A DNA stretch of 64,000 nucleotides, from NCBI RefSeq assembly GCF_965661665.1, contig NZ_CBFIEO010000007.1:76681-140680 (forward strand). The letters run 5' to 3'. A program made the position numbers and the translations under genes. This document shows positions 8,822 to 16,841 of this stretch, piece after piece. Source of the DNA: Cognatiyoonia sp965661665 (GTDB taxonomy: Bacteria > Pseudomonadota > Alphaproteobacteria > Rhodobacterales > Rhodobacteraceae). The notes beneath the pieces were generated by a model. That model was given only the letters and a program-made list of their open reading frames with translations. It did no database searches and was not told the origin of the DNA. The first letter of the stretch is position 1, and each line of letters starts with the position of its first letter.

Positions 8822-9394
8822 ATAGACCCAAGGAGAGCACTACTGATCATTGCTGTCGCAGCTGTGTTGTGATTTTTTGGGTATCAATATTTTGTAGATG
8901 GTAACATGCTGGCCAAGGCGGTGAGCGAAACCACCGATGCAGCAGGAGATATGTCCGACTCCGCTGGTGAAATGGCAAGCGATGCCGGAGATGCGGCAAC
9001 CGCTTCGACCGGTGACGCGGTCGAGGGTGCTGGTGATGCGGCATCAAGTGTGACGGATGCTGTTGAAAGCGCAACTGACGTAGCTGGTGACGCCGCGGAC
9101 GCGGTGACTGCGACTGTAATCGATGCGGCTGATACTGCCACTGACGCAGCCGAAACGGTTACCGATACTGCCGCTGACGCGGCTGACGCCGCTGCGGAAG
9201 GTTCCGACAACCTGATCTCGCAACTTCTGTCCGCAGATGGGTTCGATGCCGAGAAAGTCAGCGAATTGATCCAGAATTCCGACTTTGGCGAATTCCAGAA
9301 ATCTACATTGGGTGCGGCGCAGGATGCGGCGAAAGATAACTCAGAACTGCGGGAGCAGGTTTTTGATCAAGTCAAAGAAGCTCTGGGCCACTAA
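8822..9394 (+). pseudogene. Ala/Asp/Thr-repeat envelope protein with broken N-terminus
   Basis: From ATG 8906 there is a clean 162-codon frame. Residues 8-100 are a low-complexity run of degenerate repeats such as DAAGDMSDSAGE, DAVESATDVAGD and DAADAVTATV, strongly acidic and alanine-rich like LEA-type helices. A globular tail follows (LISQLLSADGFDAEKVSELIQNS...). In the same frame upstream the sequence reads LLIIAVAAVL-stop-FFGYQYFVDGN, a typical membrane anchor cut by TGA at 8870-8872. No ATG precedes it; the codon at 8822 is ATA. I infer that an anchored protein lost its leader, perhaps by TGG to TGA. The remaining frame may still be translated as a soluble fragment. Function unknown. Confidence 0.5.
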
Positions 9395-9415
9395 GCCTAA
9401 AGATCAATCAAGAAA

Positions 9416-9444
9416 GGCGGCAGCTTCCCACTGCGGCCGTTTTC
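9416..9444 (+). terminator. terminator-like hairpin after the repeat-protein gene
   Basis: GGCGGCAG, loop CTTCCCA, CTGCGGCC (one G-G mismatch), then GTTTTCG. It lies between the convergent repeat-protein gene and fpr. Confidence 0.45.
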
Positions 9445-9463
9445 GTTTCAGATGAACGTGAAC

Positions 9464-10312
9464 TTAGCCAACGAAGGCTTTTTCAATCACGAATTGCTTC
9501 GGGTCGGAGTTTGCACCTTCCTCTAAGCCCGCTTTCTCAAGCAACGCTTTGATGTCGAGGTTGAAGGCTAGTGACCCGCAAACCATCGCGCGGTCGGTTT
9601 CTGGGTTCAGCGGAGGGACGCCAAGGTCTGAATACAACTCACCATTTTCGATCAATGTGGTGATCCGGCCCATTTTCGGGCTCTCTTCCCGTGTCGTCGT
9701 CGGATAGTAGCGGATCTTGTCGGCGAACCCTTCGCCGATCAGCTCGTTCAGCAATTCATCCGTCTTCAAACCTTCGATCAGGTCGCGGCCATAGGTCAGC
9801 TCATCCACATCACGGCAGGTGTGCGTGATGATCACCTCATCATAGTCCTCATAGGTTTCGGGCTCCCGCAAGAGCGATGCAAAAGGTGCAAAGCCTGTGC
9901 CGGTCGCAAAGAAATAAAGCCGTTTGCCGGGGAGGAGGGCATCATGGACCAACGTGCCCACGGGTTTCGGACGCAAGATGATCTCGTCGCCCGGTTGGAT
10001 GTGCTGCAGCTTTGATGTCAGCGGGCCATCAGGCACCTTGATCGAGTAAAACTCCAACTCTTCATCCCAAGAAGGTGAAGCGATGGAGTAGGCCCGCAAA
10101 AGAGGCTTTTGCTTGCCGGTCTCAAAATGTGGATCGCCCATCAAGCCGATCATCACAAACTCGCCGGACCGAAACCGCAACGACGCAGGCCGTGTCACGC
10201 GGAATGAAAAAAGGCGGTGAGTATAATGCTTCACCTCTGTAACGGTTTGCGCGTCAGGCAAGGTTGGCGCTGGTTTTGCGGCGACTTGGTCCACGGGTGA
10301 TTGCTCTGTCAT
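9464..10312 (-). CDS. fpr: ferredoxin-NADP+ reductase
   Basis: FAD enzyme that passes electrons between NADPH and ferredoxin or flavodoxin. The 282-residue product has the FAD motif RAYSIASP, preceded by FRSGEFVMIGL. The NADP-binding segment is FFATGTGFAPFASLLREP, and the C-terminus (FVIEKAFVG) is of bacterial FNR type. It is the last gene of the minus-strand operon cysG-DUF2849-cysI-cysH-DUF934. No cysJ flavoprotein gene is present, so the likely role is to supply reduced ferredoxin for sulfite reduction. That role is inferred from position. Confidence 0.92.
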   Translation of the reverse strand: MTEQSPVDQVAAKPAPTLPDAQTVTEVKHYTHRLFSFRVTRPASLRFRSGEFVMIGLMGDPHFETGKQKPLLRAYSIASPSWDEELEFYSIKVPDGPLTSKLQHIQPGDEIILRPKPVGTLVHDALLPGKRLYFFATGTGFAPFASLLREPETYEDYDEVIITHTCRDVDELTYGRDLIEGLKTDELLNELIGEGFADKIRYYPTTTREESPKMGRITTLIENGELYSDLGVPPLNPETDRAMVCGSLAFNLDIKALLEKAGLEEGANSDPKQFVIEKAFVG

Positions 10313-10381
10313 GTTTCATCTTCGCGGCAAACGCGCCGCGCCTTACAATTAGTCTGTTTGGAGGGTGGAATAAAGCTTGTC

Positions 10382-10792
10382 TTATCCGCGCAGGCGAGCC
10401 TGATAGTCGTGCGCTTGCCAATCCGCGCGGCGCAGCCATTGCTCTTCAGGTTGACGCGCGGCCAGTGCCGCGTCGATTTCAACTTCGTCAAAGCCGCTGC
10501 GGCGGGCCATCGCGTATTGGTCAGCCAGCAGATGTCCTTTGGCCCGCAGGCGGCCATTGAACCCCGCACGGCGCAATATCGCAGCCAGCGTGAAGCCGCG
10601 TCCGTCGGCGTAGGTTGGAAAATCAATGCGGATCATGGGGGCGTTGACGAGACCCGCCAAGACATCGGGTGCGGTGTCGGACGCCAGATCAACCGCATAG
10701 TCGCAGTCATTTGCGGCGCAGGCATCCGGACCCACAAAATGGCCAGTCCAATCATCAGGTGCAAAGCCTGTATCGGTCACAATCGTAATCAT
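10382..10792 (-). CDS. DUF934 family protein of the sulfite-reduction operon
   Basis: 136-residue soluble protein with the features of DUF934: FPTYADGRGFTLAAILRRAGFNGRLRAKG followed by LLADQYAMARRSGFDEVEID. Its ATG overlaps the cysH stop (ATGA at 10789-10792), so it is translationally coupled. DUF934 genes constantly accompany cysI/cysH in proteobacteria, but their biochemical role is not established. A helper in sulfite reduction is a guess from context. Confidence 0.85.
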   Translation of the reverse strand: MITIVTDTGFAPDDWTGHFVGPDACAANDCDYAVDLASDTAPDVLAGLVNAPMIRIDFPTYADGRGFTLAAILRRAGFNGRLRAKGHLLADQYAMARRSGFDEVEIDAALAARQPEEQWLRRADWQAHDYQARLRG

Positions 10793-11511
10793 GCTGAAAC
10801 CTCTTCGGTGCGGGTGACTTTGCCGCCGTCAAAATGAATGCCGCACTCGGTTTTGGATTTATCCCGCCAACGTACGGCGCGTGGGTCTTCATGGTCGCCC
10901 ACACGGGTTGTGCACGGCATGCAGCCGATCGATGGATACCCTTGCGCGACGAGCGGATGGCGCGGCAGGTCGTACTGATCCATGTAGGCCGCGATGCCGT
11001 CGCGCGTCCAGTTAGCCAGCGGGTTGATCCTGATTTTAAAGCCGTCCTTTTCAAAAAGCGGAAGCTTCGTCCGCTGCCCGCTTTGGAATTGTTTGCGGCC
11101 GTTGATCCAACCGCCGAACTCTTTCAACGCACGCTCGAGCGGTTCAACTTTGCGCAGTGTGCAGCAAGCATCAATGTCCGCCTGATACAGCAACCCATCG
11201 ACATCACGTTCAAAAACAGCGGCGCGGGCGGGGCGCACGATGCGTACATCTGTGAGGCCCAGCTTGGCGCTGACGTCCTTTTGATACTGTAGCGTTTCTT
11301 CAAACAACATCTCGGTGTCGAAAAAGATCACAGGTGTCGCTTGATTGATCTGAGCGATCATATGCAACAACACAACGCTTTCCGCACCGAAGGAGCTGAC
11401 TAAGGCCACCGGCCCGATTTGCACGTCGTCAAGCGCGTGCTTCAGAACGGTTTGCGCGTCGCTTTTGCGGTGCAGCAGGTTGCGGCGCTCTGCGAGTTCT
11501 TTAAGCGGCAT
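10789..11511 (-). CDS. cysH: assimilatory APS/PAPS reductase, iron-sulfur type
   Basis: Reduces adenylyl sulfate (or PAPS) to sulfite using thioredoxin. The 240-residue product contains both cysteine pairs that bind a 4Fe-4S cluster: Cys116-Cys117 in ACCTLRKVEPL and Cys197/Cys200 in GCMPCT. The catalytic cysteine is in ECGIH (Cys223). The two pairs indicate the APS-reducing plant/alphaproteobacterial type. The ATG at 11511 was chosen because the family begins about there; a longer open frame to 11793 is antisense-like sequence over cysI. It overlaps the cysI stop by 11 bases. Confidence 0.94.
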   Translation of the reverse strand: MPLKELAERRNLLHRKSDAQTVLKHALDDVQIGPVALVSSFGAESVVLLHMIAQINQATPVIFFDTEMLFEETLQYQKDVSAKLGLTDVRIVRPARAAVFERDVDGLLYQADIDACCTLRKVEPLERALKEFGGWINGRKQFQSGQRTKLPLFEKDGFKIRINPLANWTRDGIAAYMDQYDLPRHPLVAQGYPSIGCMPCTTRVGDHEDPRAVRWRDKSKTECGIHFDGGKVTRTEEVSA

Positions 11512-13168
11512 TGGCGGCAACCTTTTCTGGATAAAGCACAGCCTTGAACGGCTCCATTCCGACACGGCGATAGGTTTGGAGGAATGTCTCCTCCGCGTTT
11601 TCGCGGAGATCGAGGTAGCCGAGCACGAGGCGCTCAATGGCGGGCACAATCTCATCGGCGGAAAAACCGGGGCCGGCCCGCTCCCCAATAGCTGCGTCCT
11701 CTGTCCCGTCACCGCCGAGCGTGATCTGGTAGTTTTCAATACCCGCGCGGTCGAGGCCAAGGATGCCGATGTGCCCAACATGGTGATGGCCACAAGCGTT
11801 GATGCAGCCGGAGATTTTGATCTTCAGCGGGCCAACCTCATGCTCGAGTTTTAGTTCGTCAAAGCGCGTCGCAATCTCCTGCGCGATGGGGATGGAGCGC
11901 GCGGTCGCCAAGGCGCAATAATCCATGCCGGGGCAAGCGATAATGTCGCTGATGAGACCGATGTTGGCCGTCGCCAAACCATGCTCGCGCAGGGCGTTAT
12001 AGATCTCTGGCAGGTCGGATTTATGGACATGCGGCAGGATCACGTTCTGTTCGTGGCTGATGCGCAGTTCGTCGTGGCCCAAACGCAAAGCAAGGTCAGC
12101 AATCAAGCGCATCTGGTCAGCGCTCGCGTCACCAGGCGTTGCGCCATGTGCTTTCAGCGAGATGGAGACGATCGCGTATTCGCTGTTTTTATGCGCGGCC
12201 AAATTGGTATCCGCCCAAGAACGGAAAGCAGGGTTGGCGGCTTTGTAGGCGTCAAAAGCTTCCACGCTGCCGGACTTGTAGGTCGGTTCTGCAAAATGGT
12301 CTTGGATCTGAGAGTAAAGCTCCTGATCCACACCTGTGAAGCCTTTGCGGATCTCGTCAAACCGCGCTTCCACGAGTTCAGAAATCCTATCGATGCCATT
12401 CTCATGCACGGTGATTTTGATCCGCGCTTTGTATTTGTTGTCGCGCCGGCCAAGCAGGTTCCAAACGCTGACGACAGCTTCGACGTATGGCAGCAGGTCC
12501 GCTTCGGGGAGGAAATCGCGCAGCACTTTGCCAATCATCGGTGTCCTGCCAAGCCCGCCGCCAACAAAGATCCGGTAGCCGCGCGCATCGTTTTTTTCGA
12601 CGATCTGAACAGCGACGTCATGGGCGCGCATCACGGCGCGGTCATTCTCTGCCCCAGAGACGGCGATTTTGAATTTGCGGGGCAGGGCTTGAAACTCTGG
12701 ATGGTCGGTCGACCATTGGCGCAAAAGCTCCGCCACCGGACGGGGATCCAAGATTTCATCGCCCGCGGCCCCTGCGAAATGGTCGGCTGTCACGTTTCGG
12801 ATCGTGTTGCCGGAGGTTTGGATGGCGTGCATCTCCACATCCGCCAGTGCCTCCAACATATCCGGCACATCGGGCAGCTTCGGCCAGTTGTACTGGATAT
12901 TCTGGCGGGTGGTGAAGTGGCCGTAACCCTTGTCCCACGTCTCAGAGATGTAGGCCAACTGGGTCATTTGGCGGCTGTTCAACGTGCCATATGGGATGGC
13001 TACGCGGAGCATGTAGGCGTGCAGTTGCAAATAAAGGCCGTTCATCAAACGGAACGGCTTGAACTCATCCTCGGTCAAAGAGCCATCAACGCGGCGCTCC
13101 ACCTGATCGCGGAATTGCGCCACACGTTCGCGCACAAAGGCTTCGTCAAAATCATTGTATAGATACAT
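11501..13168 (-). CDS. cysI: ferredoxin-type sulfite (nitrite/sulfite) reductase
   Basis: Siroheme and 4Fe-4S enzyme catalysing six-electron reduction of sulfite to sulfide. The 555 residues contain the duplicated nitrite/sulfite reductase half-domains. The cluster/siroheme cysteines are in IACPGMDYCALA and GCINACGHHHVGHIGI. The substrate-site arginine motifs GYGHFTTRQNIQYNWPKL and GLGRTPMIGKVL are also present. It lies between DUF2849 (3 bp gap) and cysH (overlap). The gene set (siroheme synthase, APS reductase, fpr) points to sulfite rather than nitrite as substrate. Confidence 0.93.
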   Translation of the reverse strand: MYLYNDFDEAFVRERVAQFRDQVERRVDGSLTEDEFKPFRLMNGLYLQLHAYMLRVAIPYGTLNSRQMTQLAYISETWDKGYGHFTTRQNIQYNWPKLPDVPDMLEALADVEMHAIQTSGNTIRNVTADHFAGAAGDEILDPRPVAELLRQWSTDHPEFQALPRKFKIAVSGAENDRAVMRAHDVAVQIVEKNDARGYRIFVGGGLGRTPMIGKVLRDFLPEADLLPYVEAVVSVWNLLGRRDNKYKARIKITVHENGIDRISELVEARFDEIRKGFTGVDQELYSQIQDHFAEPTYKSGSVEAFDAYKAANPAFRSWADTNLAAHKNSEYAIVSISLKAHGATPGDASADQMRLIADLALRLGHDELRISHEQNVILPHVHKSDLPEIYNALREHGLATANIGLISDIIACPGMDYCALATARSIPIAQEIATRFDELKLEHEVGPLKIKISGCINACGHHHVGHIGILGLDRAGIENYQITLGGDGTEDAAIGERAGPGFSADEIVPAIERLVLGYLDLRENAEETFLQTYRRVGMEPFKAVLYPEKVAANAA

Positions 13169-13171
13169 GGC

Positions 13172-13471
13172 TTAGACCTCTGCCTGTTTGCCGTGGGGGT
13201 AGTTGGATGGTCCGCGTGTACGGAACGACTCGCGGAAATGCGTGGGTGCGGGGCCATCGGCGGTCTGTTTGGCGTCGGCCAAATAGGCACCAGCGATTTG
13301 ATCGGTGAAGGCTTGGGCCTCGATCAAACGCAATTCCGCGTGGGCCTCATCCGTCAGAAGCTCGGCATCCGCGATGTCGCGGGACCAGTCATTGGTCTCG
13401 GTGAGCCAGATCGCATCGCCTTCCAACAAGGCGTTGGCGGTGATGACTTTTGGGGTGAAGGCACGCGGCAT
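13172..13471 (-). CDS. DUF2849 family protein
   Basis: 99-residue protein matching DUF2849 as I recall it: PKVITANALLEGDAIWLTETNDWSRDIADAELLTDEAHAE, and a C-terminus rich in Pro/Arg (HFRESFRTRGPSNYPHGKQAEV). In alphaproteobacteria it sits between cysG and cysI, as here, with a one-base overlap with cysG and 3 bp to cysI. It has no membrane segment or cysteines. The function is unknown; coupling to sulfite reductase is implied only by the conserved position. Confidence 0.85.
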   Translation of the reverse strand: MPRAFTPKVITANALLEGDAIWLTETNDWSRDIADAELLTDEAHAELRLIEAQAFTDQIAGAYLADAKQTADGPAPTHFRESFRTRGPSNYPHGKQAEV

Positions 13472-14883
13472 TATGCAAACTCCTGTTCTTGAATGTCATA
13501 GCTGGCCGCAACCGCGTCACGTGGGGCAAGACCGTAGAATGTGAGGGCTGGGCCGGTGAGACCCGCTTTGGACATCGTCGGCTCCATCTCCGCCAGTGTT
13601 GTGGCGATCACGCGCTGATCGGTGCGGCTGACGTTTTCGATGATCGTGACAGGCGTCGCGGGATCGGCCCCTTGCATCAGTAGGCGTCCTTGAATGAACC
13701 GCGCGGCTTTCTTGCCCATGTAGATCGCCGCCACTTGTCCCGGCTCTGCCAGTACGCGCCAATCCTGATCGGCATACCCCTTCGTGTCATGGCCTGTGAT
13801 CAGACGGACGGCGGAATTGCGGTTCCGTTTGGTCAGCGACTGCCCGATGGAGGCGACCGCAGCGGAGGCCGCCGTGATCCCTGGTACAACGCGCCAGCTA
13901 ACACCCGCGGCATCGCAGGCCTCAATCTCTTCATCCAGTCGTCCGAACACTGTCGGATCACCCGCTTTCAAGCGCACGACATGTGCGCCTGCTGCGGCGT
14001 AGCCTACGATCAACGCGTCAATGTCGGACTGCTTCACCGCTTTGCCAAAGCCTTCTTTGCCCGCGTCAATGATCGTCGCCTCGCGGCGTGCCAGTTCAAG
14101 GATTTCAGGCGTGACCAACCGGTCGTGGATCACCACATCTGCCTTGTCCAAAGCCTTACGCGCTTTCAGCGTTAAAAGCTCGGGATCACCGGGGCCAGCG
14201 CCAACAAGATCGACGTGACCTGAATTGGTCTCTGCCATCACATGTTTGTCCAGAAGGGTGCCAAGGGCCGGAAGAATGCCCTCAGCCCCCTCTGTCTCAA
14301 CGGTTTCGGGCCCGTCTTTGAAATAGAACTCTGACCAGAACGCCCGGCGCTTGAGACCCATTGGCAGGACGTCAACTGCGTGACGGAAGGTCTTACCAAT
14401 TCGAGCCAGCAGACCGAGAGAGGAGGGAAGACGCTCCTCCAGATCAGCCTTGATCGCGCGGGCCAGAACTGGCGCCGCGCCTTCGGTACCAATGGCGATG
14501 GTGACGGGATCACGATCGACGATGGCGGGCGTGATGAATTGGCTGTCTGCGAGATTATCGACTATGTTCACCTTAGCCCCATCCGCGTGGGCCAAGTCCG
14601 CAACGCGCGCATCTTCTGCGTCATCCTCATTCGCGGCGTAGAACAAGACCGCACACATCGCGTCGCCTGCTTCCAAAGCACGCGGAATAAACGTGAGTTT
14701 GCCCTCCGCCGCCCAAGCATGGATTTCAGCTGCGGCCTTTTCTGCGAAAACAGTTACTTTCGCGGTAGTCTTTAAGATCAACCGCAGTTTCGCCAAAGCA
14801 GCATCACCGCCACCCGCCAAAACAATGCGACGACCAGCAACTGCCATGAAGATAGGAAAGTGGTCCATGGGAAGGGCTTTCAT
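13471..14883 (-). CDS. cysG: siroheme synthase (SUMT plus precorrin-2 dehydrogenase/ferrochelatase)
   Basis: Bifunctional enzyme making siroheme from uroporphyrinogen III for CysI. Residues 1 to about 210 form the dehydrogenase/ferrochelatase part (NAD-binding VLAGGGDAALAKLRLI near residue 20). The C-terminal SUMT domain has VDLVGAGPGDPELLTLKA, VVIHDRLV, VRLKAGDPTVFGR and VVPGITAASAAVASIG. It is first in the operon. The track to the regulator on the other side is 124 bp of palindrome-rich DNA. The start may be the ATG at codon 6 (MDHFPIF), which fits the family better than codon 1. Confidence 0.94.
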   Translation of the reverse strand: MKALPMDHFPIFMAVAGRRIVLAGGGDAALAKLRLILKTTAKVTVFAEKAAAEIHAWAAEGKLTFIPRALEAGDAMCAVLFYAANEDDAEDARVADLAHADGAKVNIVDNLADSQFITPAIVDRDPVTIAIGTEGAAPVLARAIKADLEERLPSSLGLLARIGKTFRHAVDVLPMGLKRRAFWSEFYFKDGPETVETEGAEGILPALGTLLDKHVMAETNSGHVDLVGAGPGDPELLTLKARKALDKADVVIHDRLVTPEILELARREATIIDAGKEGFGKAVKQSDIDALIVGYAAAGAHVVRLKAGDPTVFGRLDEEIEACDAAGVSWRVVPGITAASAAVASIGQSLTKRNRNSAVRLITGHDTKGYADQDWRVLAEPGQVAAIYMGKKAARFIQGRLLMQGADPATPVTIIENVSRTDQRVIATTLAEMEPTMSKAGLTGPALTFYGLAPRDAVAASYDIQEQEFA

Positions 14884-14900
14884 AGTTTCTTGTGCTCACT

Positions 14901-14956
14901 ATAGAATATTGTTCTATTAATTGCCCATATATCCGGATAATTAAGAATTATTATTC
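14901..14956. promoter_or_regulatory. palindrome cluster between cysG and the Lrp-type regulator
   Basis: Three inverted repeats stand in AT-rich DNA: ATAGAA-N5-TTCTAT at 14901-14917, TATCCGGATA at 14930-14939, and GAAT-N4-ATTC at 14945-14956. Lrp/AsnC proteins bind several phased sites of this kind next to their own gene. Operator function for the divergent cys operon and regulator is inferred. Confidence 0.45.
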
Positions 14957-15007
14957 CATATATGCGGCGAATCAGGCCTTTTGGCCTTAGAATTGGGGAA
15001 TTTCGGA

Positions 15008-15469
15008 ATGGCGGTCCGGATTGACGACACAGATCGGAAAATACTCGCAGAGCTTCAGCGCGACGCGGCGCAGTCTTTGGATGAAATCGCCAAGAATGTG
15101 AGTAGTTCCAAGACGCCTGTCTGGAACCGCATCAAGAAGATGCGGGAAGCGAAAATCATCGGCCAGCAGACCGTTTTGCTGGATGCGGAGGCTTTGGGGT
15201 TTGAGGCATGTTTTTTTGTGCTGATCCGCACGTCAGAGCATGAGGCGAGCTGGCAAGCGAAGTTTCTCAAGGCGCTGAGAGACAGGCCGGAAGTGCAAGA
15301 GGCGCACCGTCTGGCGGGCGACATTGACTACATCCTTAAAGTGCGCGTCGCCAATGCGAGGGCCTATGACAAGTTTTATCAAGCTTTGATATCAGAGGTG
15401 CGCGTGCACAACGTAACTGCACTGCTGTCAATGGAAGAATTGAAGTTGACCGTGGCGCTGCCGCTTTAG
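15008..15469 (+). CDS. Lrp/AsnC-family regulator, divergent from the cys operon
   Basis: 153 residues. The N-terminal AsnC helix-turn-helix (DDTDRKILAELQRDAAQSLDEIAKNV, SKTPVWNRIKKM) is followed by the RAM ligand-binding domain (EACFFVLIRTSEHEASW, AHRLAGDIDYILKVRV). The ATG at 15008 has GGGGAAT seven bases upstream; an open TTG start at 14981 lacks a better site. Its promoter region is shared with the cysG-fpr operon, so it is probably the operon's local regulator, perhaps sensing a sulfur amino acid. The effector is unknown. Confidence 0.88.
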   Translation: MAVRIDDTDRKILAELQRDAAQSLDEIAKNVSSSKTPVWNRIKKMREAKIIGQQTVLLDAEALGFEACFFVLIRTSEHEASWQAKFLKALRDRPEVQEAHRLAGDIDYILKVRVANARAYDKFYQALISEVRVHNVTALLSMEELKLTVALPL

Positions 15470-16629
15470 GAGGTCACCCTCAACGACTTCAGCCCGTGAA
15501 AGTGGAAGACGTCGGCGTATTGCGGCGGCTCCGCCAAGGTGAGGTTTGGAAAGGTCTCAGACAAAACCCTGAGACCGACGAGCAATTCCAAACGGGCGAG
15601 CGGCGCGCCGACGCAGAAGTGAATGCCGCCGCCAAAGGCCGCATGTGCGGGCTTGTTGCGTTCCGGTCGAAACACGTTTGGGTCATCAAAGGCTGCGGGA
15701 TCCCGATTGGCGGCACCCAAGAGGCAGGCGATTTGTTGGCCGCGGTTGAGCGAGTGCCCGAAAAAATCGATGTCCTCATAGACCCAGCGCGTGAACATGT
15801 GCAGGGGCGGATCGAATCGCATCACCTCTTCCACGACGCTAGGAGTGATGCTGCGAATGTCACGCTCCAAAAGGGCTTTCACCCCATTGCCCATCGTGTG
15901 GACCGTCGCCTCATGCCCAGCATTGAGCAAAAGGATAACGGTTGTCGTTAACTCATCTTTGCTCAAGCGGTCGCCATCCTCCTCCGCCGCAAGCAGGGCC
16001 GAGATAAGATCGTCTGCGGGTTTCTGTCGTTTCTCCGTTAGCACATCTTCGAGAAAGGCTTTGAACTCCTGCGTCGCTGCAACGGCGGCGTCTTCAACGG
16101 CGCGGGTGCGGCACGCTTGGTACATTGCGACCATTGCGTTGGACCAGCGCAGCAAATCGGGCGCGGCGCTGTCGGGGACACCGATCAGCCGCGCAATAAC
16201 GATTGCGGGAAGGGGTTGCGCGAACTGCTTGAGCAGATCGAAGGGTCTATCTGGCACATTGCCAAGAAGGTCGCGGGCGAGAGCATCAATCTCAGGCTCC
16301 AAAGCCGCAATCCGGCGGCTGGTGAAGGACCGCAGAACCAAGCCGCGCAGGCGTGTGTGGCGGGGTGGCTCAAGCTCTAGCATCGAGTGTGCCTCGATAT
16401 CATAAAAGGGCTTGAGGTGTTCTGCATGGTTGGGTGCCATCTCGGTCGGTGCCTCCCGCCCCATCCGACGGTCTTTCAGCGCGGCCATCACAGCGGCATG
16501 GCTGACCGCGCAGGGCATATCGTAGTCATCCCACCAGAACACGTCACCTGCGGCCCGCATCCGGTCATAGAAGGGGTAAGGGTTTTGGACGAACGTCGGA
16601 TCGGTCGGGGATTGCGCCGCGTGTTTCAT
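15466..16629 (-). CDS. cytochrome P450
   Basis: Soluble bacterial class P450 of 387 residues starting at ATG 16629. The longer open frame to 16722 runs through a tandem repeat and is not homologous. I-helix oxygen-binding motif LLLNAGHEATVHTM, the K-helix ExxR equivalent EEVMRFDPP, and the haem-thiolate loop FGGGIHFCVGAPLARLE (invariant Cys) are all present. HTRLRGLVLRSFTSRR is the usual C-helix haem-propionate region. No ferredoxin or reductase gene adjoins it, so the redox partner must lie elsewhere. The substrate is unknown. It overlaps the end of the Lrp-type gene by four bases (convergent). Confidence 0.93.
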   Translation of the reverse strand: MKHAAQSPTDPTFVQNPYPFYDRMRAAGDVFWWDDYDMPCAVSHAAVMAALKDRRMGREAPTEMAPNHAEHLKPFYDIEAHSMLELEPPRHTRLRGLVLRSFTSRRIAALEPEIDALARDLLGNVPDRPFDLLKQFAQPLPAIVIARLIGVPDSAAPDLLRWSNAMVAMYQACRTRAVEDAAVAATQEFKAFLEDVLTEKRQKPADDLISALLAAEEDGDRLSKDELTTTVILLLNAGHEATVHTMGNGVKALLERDIRSITPSVVEEVMRFDPPLHMFTRWVYEDIDFFGHSLNRGQQIACLLGAANRDPAAFDDPNVFRPERNKPAHAAFGGGIHFCVGAPLARLELLVGLRVLSETFPNLTLAEPPQYADVFHFHGLKSLRVTS

Positions 16630-16680
16630 AAAACTCTGATGGGCGTTCGGCCGCGCGTTGGCAAGGGTCGTTCGACGTTG

Positions 16681-16738
16681 CGTCCTCCCGCCAAATTTTC
16701 TGGAATCGCGTCCTCCCGCCAAATTTTCTGGAATCGCG
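16681..16738. repeat. 28-bp tandem repeat, two copies
   Basis: Two perfect adjacent copies (16681-16708 and 16709-16736) beginning CGTCCTCCCGCC and ending TGGAATCG, in the control region between the P450 gene and the B12-domain gene. It could be a duplicated operator or simply replication slippage. Confidence 0.85.
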
Positions 16739-16841
16739 ACCTTCTGACGCTTCTGTGATTTTGCATTCTATGGTACACCGACGTTAGGGACGCACGGTTT
16801 GGCCAACTAGAAGGGTCCGACAAAACCAGGGAGGTCGTAAA

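Noticed and set aside
8906..9394. Internal repeats as a mobile or satellite DNA element
   Set aside because: The repetition is at amino-acid level (Ala/Asp/Thr units) with divergent codons, as in a structural low-complexity protein.
11981..13162. 393-codon open frame on the plus strand
   Set aside because: It lies wholly antisense to cysI, which has clear siroheme and Fe-S motifs. The frame is a codon-bias shadow with Cys/His-rich nonsense sequence.
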